A DNA stretch of 64,000 nt from Vulcanimicrobiota bacterium (GTDB lineage Bacteria > Vulcanimicrobiota > Xenobia > Xenobiales > JADMJV01), in contig JAHBVR010000016.1 in the NCBI GenBank assembly GCA_019637395.1, forward strand, positions 160,805 to 224,804, in the 5' to 3' direction. The translations under genes and the position numbers were made by a program. Of the stretch, positions 8,354-17,423 are shown piece after piece (within the stretch, counting starts at the first letter, position 1; each line of letters begins with the position of its first letter). The notes beneath the pieces are model-generated. The model had not been told where the DNA came from. It saw nothing but the letters and a program-made list of their open reading frames with translations, and did not search any database.

Positions 8354-9121
8354 TTAGATGACCTTGGCTTCGCTGCGCAGCAGGCGGACCAGTTCTTTGG
8401 CCTTATCGGCCGCGCTCTCACCGGGGACCATGCGTCCCGGCGGGCGGGCCGGCGGATACTCGAGTTTTTCGAGTTCGACCTTGCGCAAAGAGGCCAGATC
8501 CCCCTCGGCGGCCACGGTCTCGATGGGCTTCTTCTTGGCCTTCATGATGGCCGGCAGGGAAGCGTAGCGGGGCTCGCCGCGCACGCCCTTCTGGGCGCAG
8601 ATGACGGCGGGCAGGGTGACCTTGAATTTCTCCTTGGAACCACCCTCGACGTCGCGGGAAACGGTGACCGCGCCACCGTCGATTTCGATCTCGGTGACCA
8701 GGCCGACGTAGGGCAGGCCCAGCAGTTCGCCCAGCATGGGGCCGACCGCGCCGCGGTCGCTGTCGGTGCCTTTGTTGCTCACGAAAATCAGGTCGTGGGG
8801 CAGCTTTTTGATCTGGTTGGCCAGCGCGGTGGCGATGGCCAGAGCGTCGTCCGCTCCCGTATCCTGCACATGCACGGCCTTGTCGGCGCCGACGGCCAGG
8901 CAGTGGCGCAGAGTTTCGGCGGCTTTCTCGCCGCCCACGGTGATGGCGGTCACTTCGCCGCCGTTCTTTTCCTTGATCTGGGCGGCCGCTTCCATAGCAT
9001 ACTCGTCATAGGGTCCGAGCACCAGCTTGACGCCATCCAGCTCGATGCCGTTAGCGGCACCATTGATTTTGATTACGGTTTCCGTGTCCGGGGTTTGCCG
9101 GACGCAGGCAATGATATTCAT
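8354..9121 (-). CDS. etfB: electron transfer flavoprotein beta subunit
   Basis: 255 residues, the usual family length. The start MNIIACVRQTPDTE is typical of EtfB, and the internal segment VGADKAVHV...DALAIATALA and the signature near VEGGSKEKFKVTLPAVICAQKG match the AMP-binding beta subunit. It partners with EtfA encoded immediately downstream and lies 15 bases after the acyl-CoA dehydrogenase stop, which supports an acd-etfB-etfA operon for fatty acid, amino acid or short-chain acyl-CoA oxidation. Confidence 0.96.
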   Translation of the reverse strand: MNIIACVRQTPDTETVIKINGAANGIELDGVKLVLGPYDEYAMEAAAQIKEKNGGEVTAITVGGEKAAETLRHCLAVGADKAVHVQDTGADDALAIATALANQIKKLPHDLIFVSNKGTDSDRGAVGPMLGELLGLPYVGLVTEIEIDGGAVTVSRDVEGGSKEKFKVTLPAVICAQKGVRGEPRYASLPAIMKAKKKPIETVAAEGDLASLRKVELEKLEYPPARPPGRMVPGESAADKAKELVRLLRSEAKVI

Positions 9122-9136
9122 CGTTCTCTCTTGTCC

Positions 9137-10315
9137 TTAACCTTCGCTGAGCAGGTGGCGAGCGATCACCAGTTTCTGCACTTCGCTGGTTCCCTCATAG
9201 ATTTGGGTGATTTTGGCGTCGCGCAGCAAGCGCTCCACCGGGTATTCCTTGGAATAGCCGTAGCCGCCGTGCACCTGGATGGAATCCAGAGCGGCCTTGA
9301 CGGCCACTTCGGAAGCAAACCATTTGGCCATCGAGGCTTCCTTACCAAACTTTTCGCCGGCGTCGCGCTTGCAGGCGGCCTGCCACACCAGCAGGCGGGC
9401 AGCTTCGATCTGAGTGGCCATCGAAACCAGCATTTCTTGAACGAGCTGGAATTCCGAGATGGCTTTGCCGAACTGGGCGCGCTCTTTGGAGTATTTGATG
9501 GCATTCTCGAGAGCGGCCTGGGCGATACCGACGGCCTGGGCGGCGATGCCGATACGGCCGCAATCCAGCGTGGCCATGGCGATGTTGAAGCCCTTGTTCT
9601 CTTCGCCCAGCAGGTTCTCTTTGGGAATACGCACGTTGTCAAAGGTGAGCGGACAGGTGCCGGAAGCACGCACGCCCATGGTTTCTTCGTGTTTGCCGAT
9701 GGTGAAGCCCGGGGTACCTTTCTCGATCAGAAAGCAACTGGTGGACTTGTGCTTGGTGGCCGGGTCCTTGAGCGCATACACGACGAAAAGTTCGGCGGCG
9801 GTGGAGTTGGTGATCCAGTTTTTCTGCCCGTTGATGACCCAGTGGTCGCCGTCGAGCACGCAGGTGGTCTTCATACCGGCCGCGTCCGAACCGGAACCGG
9901 GCTCGGTCAGGGCGTAGGCGGCGATTTTCTGGCCGCTGGCCAGCAGGGGCAACCATTTTTTCTTCTGCTCGTCGCTGCCGAAGGCCAGAATCGGATAGGA
10001 ACCCAACGAGTTCTGCACGGCCGTAATGACGCCGGTGGAAGCGCAGGCTTTGGAGATCTCCTCGATGATCAGCACGTAAGCCAGCGTGTCCATAGCGGCA
10101 CCGCCGAACTGCTCGGGAACCATCACGCCCATCAGGCCGAGTTCGGCCATCTTCTTGATGTTGTCCCAGGGGAATTCGCGGGTGCGGTCATACTCGGCCG
10201 CGCGCGGGGCGATTTCATCGGTGGCGAGCTTCCTCACCATGTCGCGAACCATCTTGTGGTCGTCGGAGAGATTAAAGCAGACGCCGGCGTTCTGCGACAT
10301 CGTGGCAACACTCAT
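9137..10315 (-). CDS. acyl-CoA dehydrogenase (short-chain type)
   Basis: 392 residues. Family motifs are complete: the FAD-contact region YALTEPGSGSDA, the second signature near QFGKAISEFQ, and the catalytic-base region QIYEGTSEVQ, where the Glu fits the butyryl/short-chain dehydrogenase position. The N-terminus (LSDDHKMVRDMVRKLA) starts the all-alpha domain. It oxidises acyl-CoA to the trans-2-enoyl-CoA with electrons going to ETF, whose two subunits are encoded just downstream. Exact chain length cannot be read from the sequence. Confidence 0.94.
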   Translation of the reverse strand: MSVATMSQNAGVCFNLSDDHKMVRDMVRKLATDEIAPRAAEYDRTREFPWDNIKKMAELGLMGVMVPEQFGGAAMDTLAYVLIIEEISKACASTGVITAVQNSLGSYPILAFGSDEQKKKWLPLLASGQKIAAYALTEPGSGSDAAGMKTTCVLDGDHWVINGQKNWITNSTAAELFVVYALKDPATKHKSTSCFLIEKGTPGFTIGKHEETMGVRASGTCPLTFDNVRIPKENLLGEENKGFNIAMATLDCGRIGIAAQAVGIAQAALENAIKYSKERAQFGKAISEFQLVQEMLVSMATQIEAARLLVWQAACKRDAGEKFGKEASMAKWFASEVAVKAALDSIQVHGGYGYSKEYPVERLLRDAKITQIYEGTSEVQKLVIARHLLSEG

Positions 10316-10774
10316 TTCTTACTAGATCTCCTAGGGAAAGTATGCCCCTGATTTACCTCGCGGGGAGCCCTTCCAAACACATGCGGCGGCCATGGCAGGC
10401 GAAAAAGTTAACATAAATCAGGACCTGGTGGAAATTTCAAGATAACCGCGACGGTTCGGCCCAAATGGGGGATGGCGGCCTTATGCCCTCGCCATTACAC
10501 CACTTCAGGGTCCTAAGGGACGCTAGCAGGCGCTGGAAAAGGAAGAAGCCCCTCGAACGTAAGTCCAAGAGGCTCCTAAGCCGGCTCTTTTTTAAGGAGT
10601 CGGAAGTGAGGGAGAGATATCGATCCCCTGCTCCTGGAATCGGTGCGCCCCTAAAGAAGAGCGCAAATCGTTCCTGAGCCCGTTAACGGGACCGAGATTT
10701 TTTCCTCACTCAGAGAATAAGCCGGCTCCAGGCTGCGCGGCAGGCACTGGCGTCCCGAAAACCAGGGAGACGAG
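10316..10774. other. long intergenic region, no gene recognised
   Basis: About 460 bases between two minus-strand genes; it must hold the promoter of the acd-etfBA operon and the end of the preceding transcript. Visible items are the 12-base palindrome CCCGTTAACGGG (10679-10690) and a weak minus-strand terminator-like fold (AGCCTC...GAGGGGCT followed by a pyrimidine-rich tail, about 10540-10575). A tRNA-like D-arm string on the minus strand does not complete into a tRNA. Confidence 0.35.
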
Positions 10775-11779
10775 TTACTTGTGTATGGCACTGGCGGGAA
10801 GCGAGAACGTGAATTCAGCCACTTTGCCGCCGTCCGACTCCACACTGGAGGGAATGGCCACGGTCAGAATGACACTGCCGTCCTTCGCCTCGCGCAGCGA
10901 GAAACCGTTGTTCATATGACTGTCCAGCGACTCCATATCGGGTTGCTGGTAATGCAGGCCGGCGGGATTGTTCAGGCCTGAGGTAATGGCGTCGGCCATC
11001 TTTACGTAATCCTCGCTGCTGACCAACTCACTCAGGTTGATCTCCTTGTGCGTCTGACTGTCGATGGTGCGCAGCTTGACTTCGGTGGCCTCAGTGCCGC
11101 CCGTGAAACGGGTGGTGGTTTCCGAGACCGAGATATATTTGCCGTAGTGACCAGCCCCTTTGATGACGCTGGTGGTCTTCCAATTACCCTCAGCCTGATC
11201 GTGAAAATCCAGCGTGCCCAATTCGGCATCATCCGAGCTGTAGAGCACATGACCATCGGCGGTGCCGCTCAAGCGGTCGATGCGGATGTCGTGCGTCAAC
11301 TCGGTGCCGTTAGGCCCGGGCTTGGCCTCAATACGCTTGTCGGTCTCGATCTTGCCCAGCTTGCCCACATCGTGCACGCTGGGCGTGACGCCGATACGCG
11401 CCGTCAGCAGGTGGGTGGGTGCCTGCTGTTCCTGCAGCAGGGTAGTGGGAGCGGTCTTCGTTTGTTTGACCACCTGTACATGAGCCGAGTCTGCCTGGGC
11501 GGGCGACATGCCGGCCATAATCAAGTTGGTGCCGGCCACCGTACCGGCGATGGCCAGGGTGCTGAAGGTGGCCGCCAACCCGACCTGGCGCAACCAGCTG
11601 GAGGACTTCTTCTGCGGGGCCGCCGCCGGTTCATGGCCGGGCAGGCGGAGGTTGACCTGATCACCGGGAACTTCGTGATTCTCCTGGGGGGCCTTGCTGG
11701 ACTTGACCGGGCTCAAATGGTTCAGGTTACGAACCGGACCGGTAGATTGGATGCTGGGTAAGTTCGGGTTGATGGCCAT
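10775..11779 (-). CDS. unknown single-pass membrane protein
   Basis: 334 residues: an unusual N-terminus (MAINPNLPSIQSTGPV), a polar 60-residue stretch, one hydrophobic segment around residues 67-90 (VGLAATFSTLAIAGTVAGTN), then a ~240-residue soluble domain. The C-terminal part (FSLREAKDGSVILTVAIP ... FTFSLPAS) alternates strands in a way reminiscent of the DUF3298/RsiV-type extracytoplasmic domain, but this is weak. The gene follows the kinase-like gene by 36 bases on the same strand, so they may be co-transcribed. The N-terminus resembles those of several other unknown proteins here. Confidence 0.68.
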   Translation of the reverse strand: MAINPNLPSIQSTGPVRNLNHLSPVKSSKAPQENHEVPGDQVNLRLPGHEPAAAPQKKSSSWLRQVGLAATFSTLAIAGTVAGTNLIMAGMSPAQADSAHVQVVKQTKTAPTTLLQEQQAPTHLLTARIGVTPSVHDVGKLGKIETDKRIEAKPGPNGTELTHDIRIDRLSGTADGHVLYSSDDAELGTLDFHDQAEGNWKTTSVIKGAGHYGKYISVSETTTRFTGGTEATEVKLRTIDSQTHKEINLSELVSSEDYVKMADAITSGLNNPAGLHYQQPDMESLDSHMNNGFSLREAKDGSVILTVAIPSSVESDGGKVAEFTFSLPASAIHK

Positions 11780-11815
11780 GGGGAAGGCTTCTGGGTGGCC
11801 CGATTTATCCCTGGT

Positions 11816-12436
11816 TTATCCGGCGGTTGTTATCAATCCTAAACCACTTGCACAGGCGCGTTGCAGATATTCCCAGGCCGCCTCCAGCACCTGACCTGGC
11901 GTCAGCTGGCTGGTGTCGATTTCAAAAAAACGGGGATGTTGGGAGAATTCGCTGCGCAGGTGGTGTTCCATGGCCAGGAATTGATCGCTCTTGGTGAACA
12001 CCCAATGGTCGGCCCCATGAATGGAACGTTTACGGCAACGCCACTGGCGCATTTTCAGGGAAGTGGAAAGATAAATTACGGCCGAGAAATCGACCCCCGG
12101 AACTTGTTCCCAGGGCAGCGGCACGCCCTGGCGCCGATCAAAGGCCTTGGAGCGTAACCAGCAACTGTCCTGAATATGCACTCCCGGACGATCCGGCTGG
12201 TAATGGCGCATGTCCCAGAGATGGGTGGCTAGAAAAAGAGCCGAGGCCTCATACGGGTGGCGGCGAGATTCATCGGCGATGCGCTCGGCGATTTTGCAAA
12301 TAGGGTTGTCCGGGCACAGGGAGTTTTGGCTCGACCAGGCCGGAATACCCATTTCCTGATAGCGATTCACGAGCCCTTGGGCCAGCGTGGTCTTACCCGA
12401 GAAATCCATTCCTTCCAAAAGAATTCGCTGGCTCAT
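11816..12436 (-). CDS. thymidylate kinase-like P-loop protein
   Basis: 206 residues. The P-loop EGMDFSGKTT close to the N-terminus and the DSCWLRSKAF segment resemble the dTMP kinase/deoxynucleoside kinase fold (the usual tmk signature is EGxDGxGKTT; here Phe-Ser replace Gly residues). A lid-like basic region (RQWRCRKRS) follows. It may phosphorylate a nucleotide or another small substrate. GAGGAG lies upstream of the ATG. It is unlikely to be the housekeeping Tmk because key substrate-contact motifs such as DRY are altered. Confidence 0.72.
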   Translation of the reverse strand: MSQRILLEGMDFSGKTTLAQGLVNRYQEMGIPAWSSQNSLCPDNPICKIAERIADESRRHPYEASALFLATHLWDMRHYQPDRPGVHIQDSCWLRSKAFDRRQGVPLPWEQVPGVDFSAVIYLSTSLKMRQWRCRKRSIHGADHWVFTKSDQFLAMEHHLRSEFSQHPRFFEIDTSQLTPGQVLEAAWEYLQRACASGLGLITTAG

Positions 12437-12454
12437 CGGCTCCTCATCTCCTAG

Positions 12455-12769
12455 GGGATTCTCCTATTTTAGACGGAGGAAAGGGCCATGACTGTGTGCT
12501 GGCTCACATTTCCTGTTAGCAGAAGATTGCCGAAATACCAGAAAAACGGTTTCTAGCATTTGAAAGGGCTGAGATCAGCCAGGACTTTCCCGCTCAGACT
12601 CAGCAACTGAGTCCTGCCCAATCCGTTGTGGTAAAAGCTGTATCACGGGCGCATTGATGAGCGCCGCCGTGCGTCGTGGCACGACGCACATCCCGGTTCA
12701 AGAACCACGGCGTACAACAAAAAACCCCCGAGCGAACCCGAGAGTCTCTTTTAGCGAAACCGAAAGGAA
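12455..12769. other. intergenic region rich in hairpins
   Basis: About 315 bases without a convincing ORF. Consecutive hairpins are seen: GGCTG/CAGCC (from 12568), GACTCAG-CAA-CTGAGTC (12597-12613), GGCGC/GCGCC (12649-12665), GTGCGTCGT-GGC-ACGACGCAC (12669-12689) and GGTTC/GAACC (12695-12706). It then runs into the terminator of the gene at 12770. It could be a structured 3' UTR or a small RNA. Confidence 0.5.
12717..12746 (-). terminator. intrinsic terminator of the 12770-13309 gene
   Basis: Read on the minus strand: stem CTCTCGGG, loop TTCG, stem CTCGGGGG (with G-U pairs), then a run of T residues. On the plus strand the arms are 12737-12744 and 12725-12732, with the A-run at 12717-12724. 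Confidence 0.78.
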
Positions 12770-13309
12770 CTACTTAGCCTGAAAGGCGGACCAGGCACCC
12801 ATTCCAGCCAGGGTGACGCCGGCACCGATGGCCATCGCCTGCGGGTTGATTCCGCCCAGCGCCAGACTGGTGACGACGCCGCCGAGGGCGGCGGCGTAAG
12901 CCGAGGTGAGGGCGGTCCGGCCGGCGCGGCTGTTTCCGGTGGCTTTTTCGATCAGATTTAGGGGCTTGTCGGCCAGGCCGGCGCCGTAGCGGTAGCCCAT
13001 GAACGAACCGGCCAGACCGCCGGCCATCGAGCCGACCTGGGCCATACCCATGGCCAACTGACCGCCGCCCATCAGGGAGCCGACGGTTCCGAGGCCCATT
13101 CCGCCGACGAGGCTACCCACCGAACCACCGACGAACATAACCGTCAGGGGGGTGAGTACGCGAGCAACTTTTTCACTGGTGCGATCCATTTCGGAGGCGA
13201 AACGATCTCCGAAGCCCGGGCCCTTGGGAGCTTCCGGCTGCTGGTCCTGCCCTTTAGGGGCGGTAAGGGTGCGGGGGATGTTGAACTTAGGGGCGTTGGT
13301 GACTTGCAT
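12770..13309 (-). CDS. glycine-rich membrane protein, unknown
   Basis: 179 residues from ATG 13309, preceded by AAAGGAGAG; an upstream ATG nine codons earlier lacks a site. A polar N-terminus (MQVTNAPKFNIPRTLTAPK) of about 55 residues is followed by a Gly/Ala/Met-rich hydrophobic domain with glycine-zipper spacing (GGSVGSLVGGMGLGTVG) and two to four helices. The pattern suggests a membrane-inserted or oligomer-forming protein. An own terminator and a 90-base upstream gap indicate a single-gene transcript. No family recognised. Confidence 0.68.
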   Translation of the reverse strand: MQVTNAPKFNIPRTLTAPKGQDQQPEAPKGPGFGDRFASEMDRTSEKVARVLTPLTVMFVGGSVGSLVGGMGLGTVGSLMGGGQLAMGMAQVGSMAGGLAGSFMGYRYGAGLADKPLNLIEKATGNSRAGRTALTSAYAAALGGVVTSLALGGINPQAMAIGAGVTLAGMGAWSAFQAK

Positions 13310-13398
13310 GACACTCTCTCCTTTTGTTTGTGTCACCTACTTTAGGTACTCCCTATGAACCCGACGTTGCCAAAGTTTTGCCATGGCGCCAAGTCCGG

Positions 13399-15639
13399 CT
13401 ACTTCCTCCTTTTCTTCTTCTTTTTGGGAACCGGCGGCGGGGGCGGCTGCATCTCGGCCAGCATGGGCGAAAGATTGCTTTGCTCAGCCAGCAGCACGCA
13501 ATGGCGCCGGGCGCGAGTGATGGCCACGTGCAGAATGCGCCGCTCTTCTTCCTCGTCCTCGGATAGGCGGTGCGGAAAAAGGCCCCCGTTCACCCCATAG
13601 ACGACCACGCAAGGCCATTCCTGGCCCTTGACGCGGTGCACCGAAGACAGTCGCACTCCGGACTCCTCTCCGGGCCGGTCCAGCAGTTCTTCCAGCCACC
13701 CCACAAAGTCCTCAGGCGGTCCCTCGTAGACGGCCGCACACTGCTCCAGAGCCAGCAAATCATCGCGGTGACTGCTGCCGGAGAGGCCCAGTCCGCTCCG
13801 GTCCAGTTGATCCAGGGCCTGTAAGAAATCGGTCTGCTGGCGTAACGCCTGAAAAAAGGCGGACAGGCTCCGGTTCAAATGCCTGCCCAGCATGCGTAAA
13901 TCGTCCACGAACTCGTCGATCTGGGAAGCCGGCCAGGCCTCCTGCTGCATCCCCCACTTCCAAAGCTCGTCGAGACTACGGCAGCGGCTGGCTTTCTCCA
14001 GGAGCTCACGCTTGAGTTTGCGGCTGGGCCGGCGCAAGGCGTCCGCCAGATCGGCCTGGACCAGGCGAGTCGGGTGCAGCGCCAGGCGCAGGTAGGCCAG
14101 CGCCGAGCGAAGGCCGGTACGCTGAAGAATATGGGAGTCCAGGCTGCGGCTGTAGGGGATGCCCCGCTGTGCCAGCAAGAGCTGTACGGGCATCAGAACG
14201 GCGTTCACCCGGGCCAGCACGGCCAGGTCGCTGGCCACATGCTCACTCAGCCAGGCTTCCACGAGCTCCACCGCCCGCAAGGCGCAGCCGGCCGCCGGCG
14301 CCATCTCCAGGCGCAAGGTTCCCTCGCTTTGGGCGGCGTGGATCTGCTTGGCCACCCGCAGTCGGTTGCGCCCCAGCAAGTGTCCGGCCGCTTCCACAAT
14401 AGGGGCCGGGCAGCGGTAATTGGTTTCCAGAATATAAGCGCTGGACCGGTGAAAATAGCGCTGAAAATGGACCAGATAATCGGGGGTGGCTCCGGCGTAG
14501 CCATAGATCACCTGATCGTCATCCCCCACCCCAAAGACCTGGTAAGCCGGCGCGCACAATAGCCGCACCAACAGCAGAAAGGCCGGGGTCAAATCCTGGA
14601 ACTCGTCGACCAACAGGTGGGTGCAGGAACGTTGCGCTTGCTTACGCGCCTCCGGATGGCGCAGTAACAGTTCCAGCGCGCCGTAGATCTGCTCGTCGTG
14701 GTCGACCAGCCCGCGCCGCCGCAACTCCTGGCGATACTCCGGGAAGGCCTCGGCCAGCCCGGGGACGTCATCCCGGCTCTCTTCCACGGCCTGCGGCTCG
14801 ACCAGGCCCAGGCGCACTTGCTGTAACCCCTCCAGGTAAGGCTGCAGCGGATCCTGATTGAGTAACGGCGGAGGCTTGACCAGCCGGCTCAGAATAGCGC
14901 GTACCTCGCGGTCCTCGGCCACCCGCACTTCACGATCGCGGCGTAGCAACGCATAGCCCAGCGCGTGCAGGGTGCCCACCGGCGCCTGCGGCAAGCGCTG
15001 GCGCATTTCCAGAGCGGCCCGCCGATTATAGGCCAGCGCCGTTACTCTTTCCTTTTCAAAGCCGCAACCCAACAGATAGGCCAGCCGCTGCGTGAGCACG
15101 CGGGTCTTGCCCGAACCGGCCGGAGCCAGCACGCGCGCGGCACCGCCCCTATGGCGCACGGCCTGCAGCTGGTCGGGAGCCAGCTCCAGGTCGAGAGCGG
15201 CTTCGGGCTGGCTCAGCCGCACCGAGCCGAGCTCCACGCTCTCACGGTGCAACACGGCCATGGGCAAAGTGCAGCGAGGCCCCCCATCGACTTCGCCGGA
15301 AAACCCCAGGCGCTGCGCCAGGCGGCCGTGCCACCAGATAGGCTCGCCTTTGGTGCCGTCGTAGTTGTTGGCCCAGACCAAGAAATGCAGACGCTCGCGA
15401 GCAAATTCGAAATCCGGCTCGAGCCGGTAAGGCTCTTCCTCGCAGATCTCGGGCTGGCGCAACTCGGAGATGGGAAGGTGCAATTCCACCACCACGGGCC
15501 GGCGTTGCAGCCAGTGATCGCTGAGCGCCTCCAAGACTTCGGGAGCCGGTTGGCGCACCACCACTCTCTCCACGCCCTCCCAACCGGGGGGCAAAGTCTG
15601 GCCCGGCAACAACACCAGGCCGCGACCGAAGGTTCTCAT
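13399..15639 (-). CDS. UvrD/Rep-type SF1A helicase with an extra N-terminal domain
   Basis: 746 residues. Walker A APAGSGKT is at 172-179, Walker B is LLVDEFQDLTP, motif III is GDDDQVIYGYAGA, and the C-terminal motifs SSVHRVKGQEW and VAITRARRH are intact, so this should be an active 3'-5' DNA helicase. The first ~155 residues form a separate domain not found in UvrD or Rep, with HFLVWANNYDG and PIWWHGRLAQRLGF as its most conserved-looking parts. The C-terminus is Pro- then Lys/Arg-rich. It is the last gene of a run starting with scoA, nine bases after the previous stop. Confidence 0.92.
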   Translation of the reverse strand: MRTFGRGLVLLPGQTLPPGWEGVERVVVRQPAPEVLEALSDHWLQRRPVVVELHLPISELRQPEICEEEPYRLEPDFEFARERLHFLVWANNYDGTKGEPIWWHGRLAQRLGFSGEVDGGPRCTLPMAVLHRESVELGSVRLSQPEAALDLELAPDQLQAVRHRGGAARVLAPAGSGKTRVLTQRLAYLLGCGFEKERVTALAYNRRAALEMRQRLPQAPVGTLHALGYALLRRDREVRVAEDREVRAILSRLVKPPPLLNQDPLQPYLEGLQQVRLGLVEPQAVEESRDDVPGLAEAFPEYRQELRRRGLVDHDEQIYGALELLLRHPEARKQAQRSCTHLLVDEFQDLTPAFLLLVRLLCAPAYQVFGVGDDDQVIYGYAGATPDYLVHFQRYFHRSSAYILETNYRCPAPIVEAAGHLLGRNRLRVAKQIHAAQSEGTLRLEMAPAAGCALRAVELVEAWLSEHVASDLAVLARVNAVLMPVQLLLAQRGIPYSRSLDSHILQRTGLRSALAYLRLALHPTRLVQADLADALRRPSRKLKRELLEKASRCRSLDELWKWGMQQEAWPASQIDEFVDDLRMLGRHLNRSLSAFFQALRQQTDFLQALDQLDRSGLGLSGSSHRDDLLALEQCAAVYEGPPEDFVGWLEELLDRPGEESGVRLSSVHRVKGQEWPCVVVYGVNGGLFPHRLSEDEEEERRILHVAITRARRHCVLLAEQSNLSPMLAEMQPPPPPVPKKKKKRRK

Positions 15640-15648
15640 ACCCAGAGG

Positions 15649-16233
15649 CTATTTTAGCTTGGGCAGGATCTGGCCGAGCTTGACCAGGTCAAAGAGGGTG
15701 GGGCGGCGGCGGTAGATCAGATAATAATTGCCATGCTTGACGTTAGTATAGGAAGTGCCGATAGGATTGCCAATTTCATCCTTAACGAAGACCTTCATGG
15801 TGACGGCCGGCATTTCATACAACGGAGACAGCGCGTTGTTACCCACCTTAACGCCACTGAGCGTCTCATCGCCGGAAATGGCATACATTTCCATGCCGAC
15901 GGGGTAGCCCGCCCCATTGAAGAAACCGCAGGCTTTGACCGGCTCCTGGCCACCCGTCTGGGTGGCGCCGGCATCGGTCAGCACCGCCCGGCCATCCGGA
16001 CCCGGGCCGATTACATAAAAGCGGTCTTTGGATAGAGGGCCCTGGTAAATCTGGGTGCCCTTCTCGTCCAGAACCGTGATCTCGGTTCCTTCCACCGTCA
16101 CCGGCTGCATCGACGAGGCCGAGGTATCTCGTCCCCCGCAACGCAACGTAACTTCGTTCGGGTAAACCGAAACGACGTTAATCTCAGCTTGGGCCAGGCC
16201 GCCCAACAGCAGAAAGAGAGCCAGCCGTTTCAC
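15649..16233 (-). CDS. secreted protein of unknown function
   Basis: 194 residues from GTG 16233, which overlaps the TGA of the upstream acyl-CoA dehydrogenase gene by four bases (GTGA). The N-terminus VKRLALFLLLGGLAQAE is a classic signal peptide with cleavage after AQA. The mature domain (about 175 residues) is beta-rich, with two cysteines (RCGG, KACGFF) that could pair, and no enzyme motif. Translational coupling to an acyl-CoA dehydrogenase is odd for an exported protein and may reflect operon packing only. Confidence 0.72.
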   Translation of the reverse strand: MKRLALFLLLGGLAQAEINVVSVYPNEVTLRCGGRDTSASSMQPVTVEGTEITVLDEKGTQIYQGPLSKDRFYVIGPGPDGRAVLTDAGATQTGGQEPVKACGFFNGAGYPVGMEMYAISGDETLSGVKVGNNALSPLYEMPAVTMKVFVKDEIGNPIGTSYTNVKHGNYYLIYRRRPTLFDLVKLGQILPKLK

Positions 16234-17423
16234 GCCGGCTGATAGCCTTTGAGCAGCTCGCGAGCGATGACCACCCGGCAAATTTCGTTGGTTCCTTCCC
16301 CGATGGTGCACAGCTTGGCGTCACGGAAAGCACTGGAAAACTTAGAATTCATTTCCAGGCCACGCTCGGCCATGTAGGTGACCAGGCGGTCGGTGGCGCG
16401 CATGGCCACTTCCGAGGCGAACCATTTGGCCATGGCGCCGTCCTGGGTCCAGCGCGGCTGCAGATCCTTGGTGATGGCGGCGTTGTAGATCATCTGGCGA
16501 GCGGCCGCCAGCTCGGTGGCGATTTCCGCCAGGGGAGCCAATTTATATTCGTGCGCCCACAGGTCTTTGGTGTAATTTTCGCCCACGACCGCTTTGACGG
16601 CTTCTTCCAGAGCGGCGTAGCCCAGACCCAGAGCCATGGCGCCAATGGTAATCCGGCCTCCGTCCAGGGTCTTCATGAAATACTTGAAGCCCTGGCCCTC
16701 TTCGCCCAGCAGGTTCTCGGCCGGCACTTTGCAATTGTCGAAGAGCAGCACGCCGGTGGCCGAAGCACGCAAACCCATCTTGTCTTCTTTCTTCCCGAAA
16801 GAGAAGCCGGGAAAGTCTTTTTCGACGATGAAGGCCGAGATACCGGAGCCTTTGCCCTTGTCACCATCGGTCACCGCGCTGACGACATAAGAAAAGGCTT
16901 CGGTGGCGTTGGTGCACCAGGCCTTGGCGCCGTTGAGAATCCAATGCGTCCCGTCGAAGCGGGCATTGGTTTTGGTGGCGCCCGAGTCGGAGCCGGCCTG
17001 TGGCTCGGTCAGACCGTAGCCCCCCATGCGCTCACCCCTGGCCAGCGGCACCAGGTATTTACGCTTCTGCTCTTCATTGCCCCAATTCCAGATGGGCGAA
17101 GAGCCCAGCCCGATATGGGCGGCCATGATGATACCCAACGATCCCCAGGCGCGCGAAAACTCTTCGATGGCCATGGCCAGACTCAGGGAATCCAGACCCA
17201 TGCCGCCGTATTCCTTAGGGAAGGGGATACCCAGAAAGCCTTCCTTAGCCATATCCTTCAGGATGTCCCGAGGGAACCGCTCATGAGCCTCATACTCGGC
17301 CCAGACCGGCTCGACGTGCTCGGCCAGATAGCGGCGCAGGCGAGCGCGAAACTCGTGATGCTCCGGCTTGAGCAAATGGCTATCGGGCAACAGATCGGGG
17401 GGCAGATGTTTTACAGCGGACAC
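16230..17423 (-). CDS. acyl-CoA dehydrogenase
   Basis: 397 residues from GTG 17423, which lies inside the end of scoB (13-base overlap); the frame is open further upstream but only in the scoB coding region. Motifs: YGLTEPQAGSDSGATKT in the FAD domain, and IGEGTNEICR at the C-terminus with the catalytic Glu in the usual place. It differs from the enzyme at 9137 (no QFGKxISxFQ segment; KDLWAHEYKLAPLAEI instead), so a different acyl chain is likely. Coupling to a CoA-transferase suggests catabolism of a short acyl or branched-chain acid. Confidence 0.92.
   Translation of the reverse strand: MSAVKHLPPDLLPDSHLLKPEHHEFRARLRRYLAEHVEPVWAEYEAHERFPRDILKDMAKEGFLGIPFPKEYGGMGLDSLSLAMAIEEFSRAWGSLGIIMAAHIGLGSSPIWNWGNEEQKRKYLVPLARGERMGGYGLTEPQAGSDSGATKTNARFDGTHWILNGAKAWCTNATEAFSYVVSAVTDGDKGKGSGISAFIVEKDFPGFSFGKKEDKMGLRASATGVLLFDNCKVPAENLLGEEGQGFKYFMKTLDGGRITIGAMALGLGYAALEEAVKAVVGENYTKDLWAHEYKLAPLAEIATELAAARQMIYNAAITKDLQPRWTQDGAMAKWFASEVAMRATDRLVTYMAERGLEMNSKFSSAFRDAKLCTIGEGTNEICRVVIARELLKGYQPA

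Noticed and set aside
8294..10351. 685-codon plus-strand frame across etfA, etfB and the acyl-CoA dehydrogenase gene
   Set aside because: It is antisense to three clear enzymes and its product is His/Gly/Asp-rich antisense-type sequence.
10440..10510. tRNA-like string on the minus strand (TGGTGTAATGGC)
   Set aside because: No proper anticodon loop (no U33), no GTTCGA T-loop in place and no acceptor-stem pairing.
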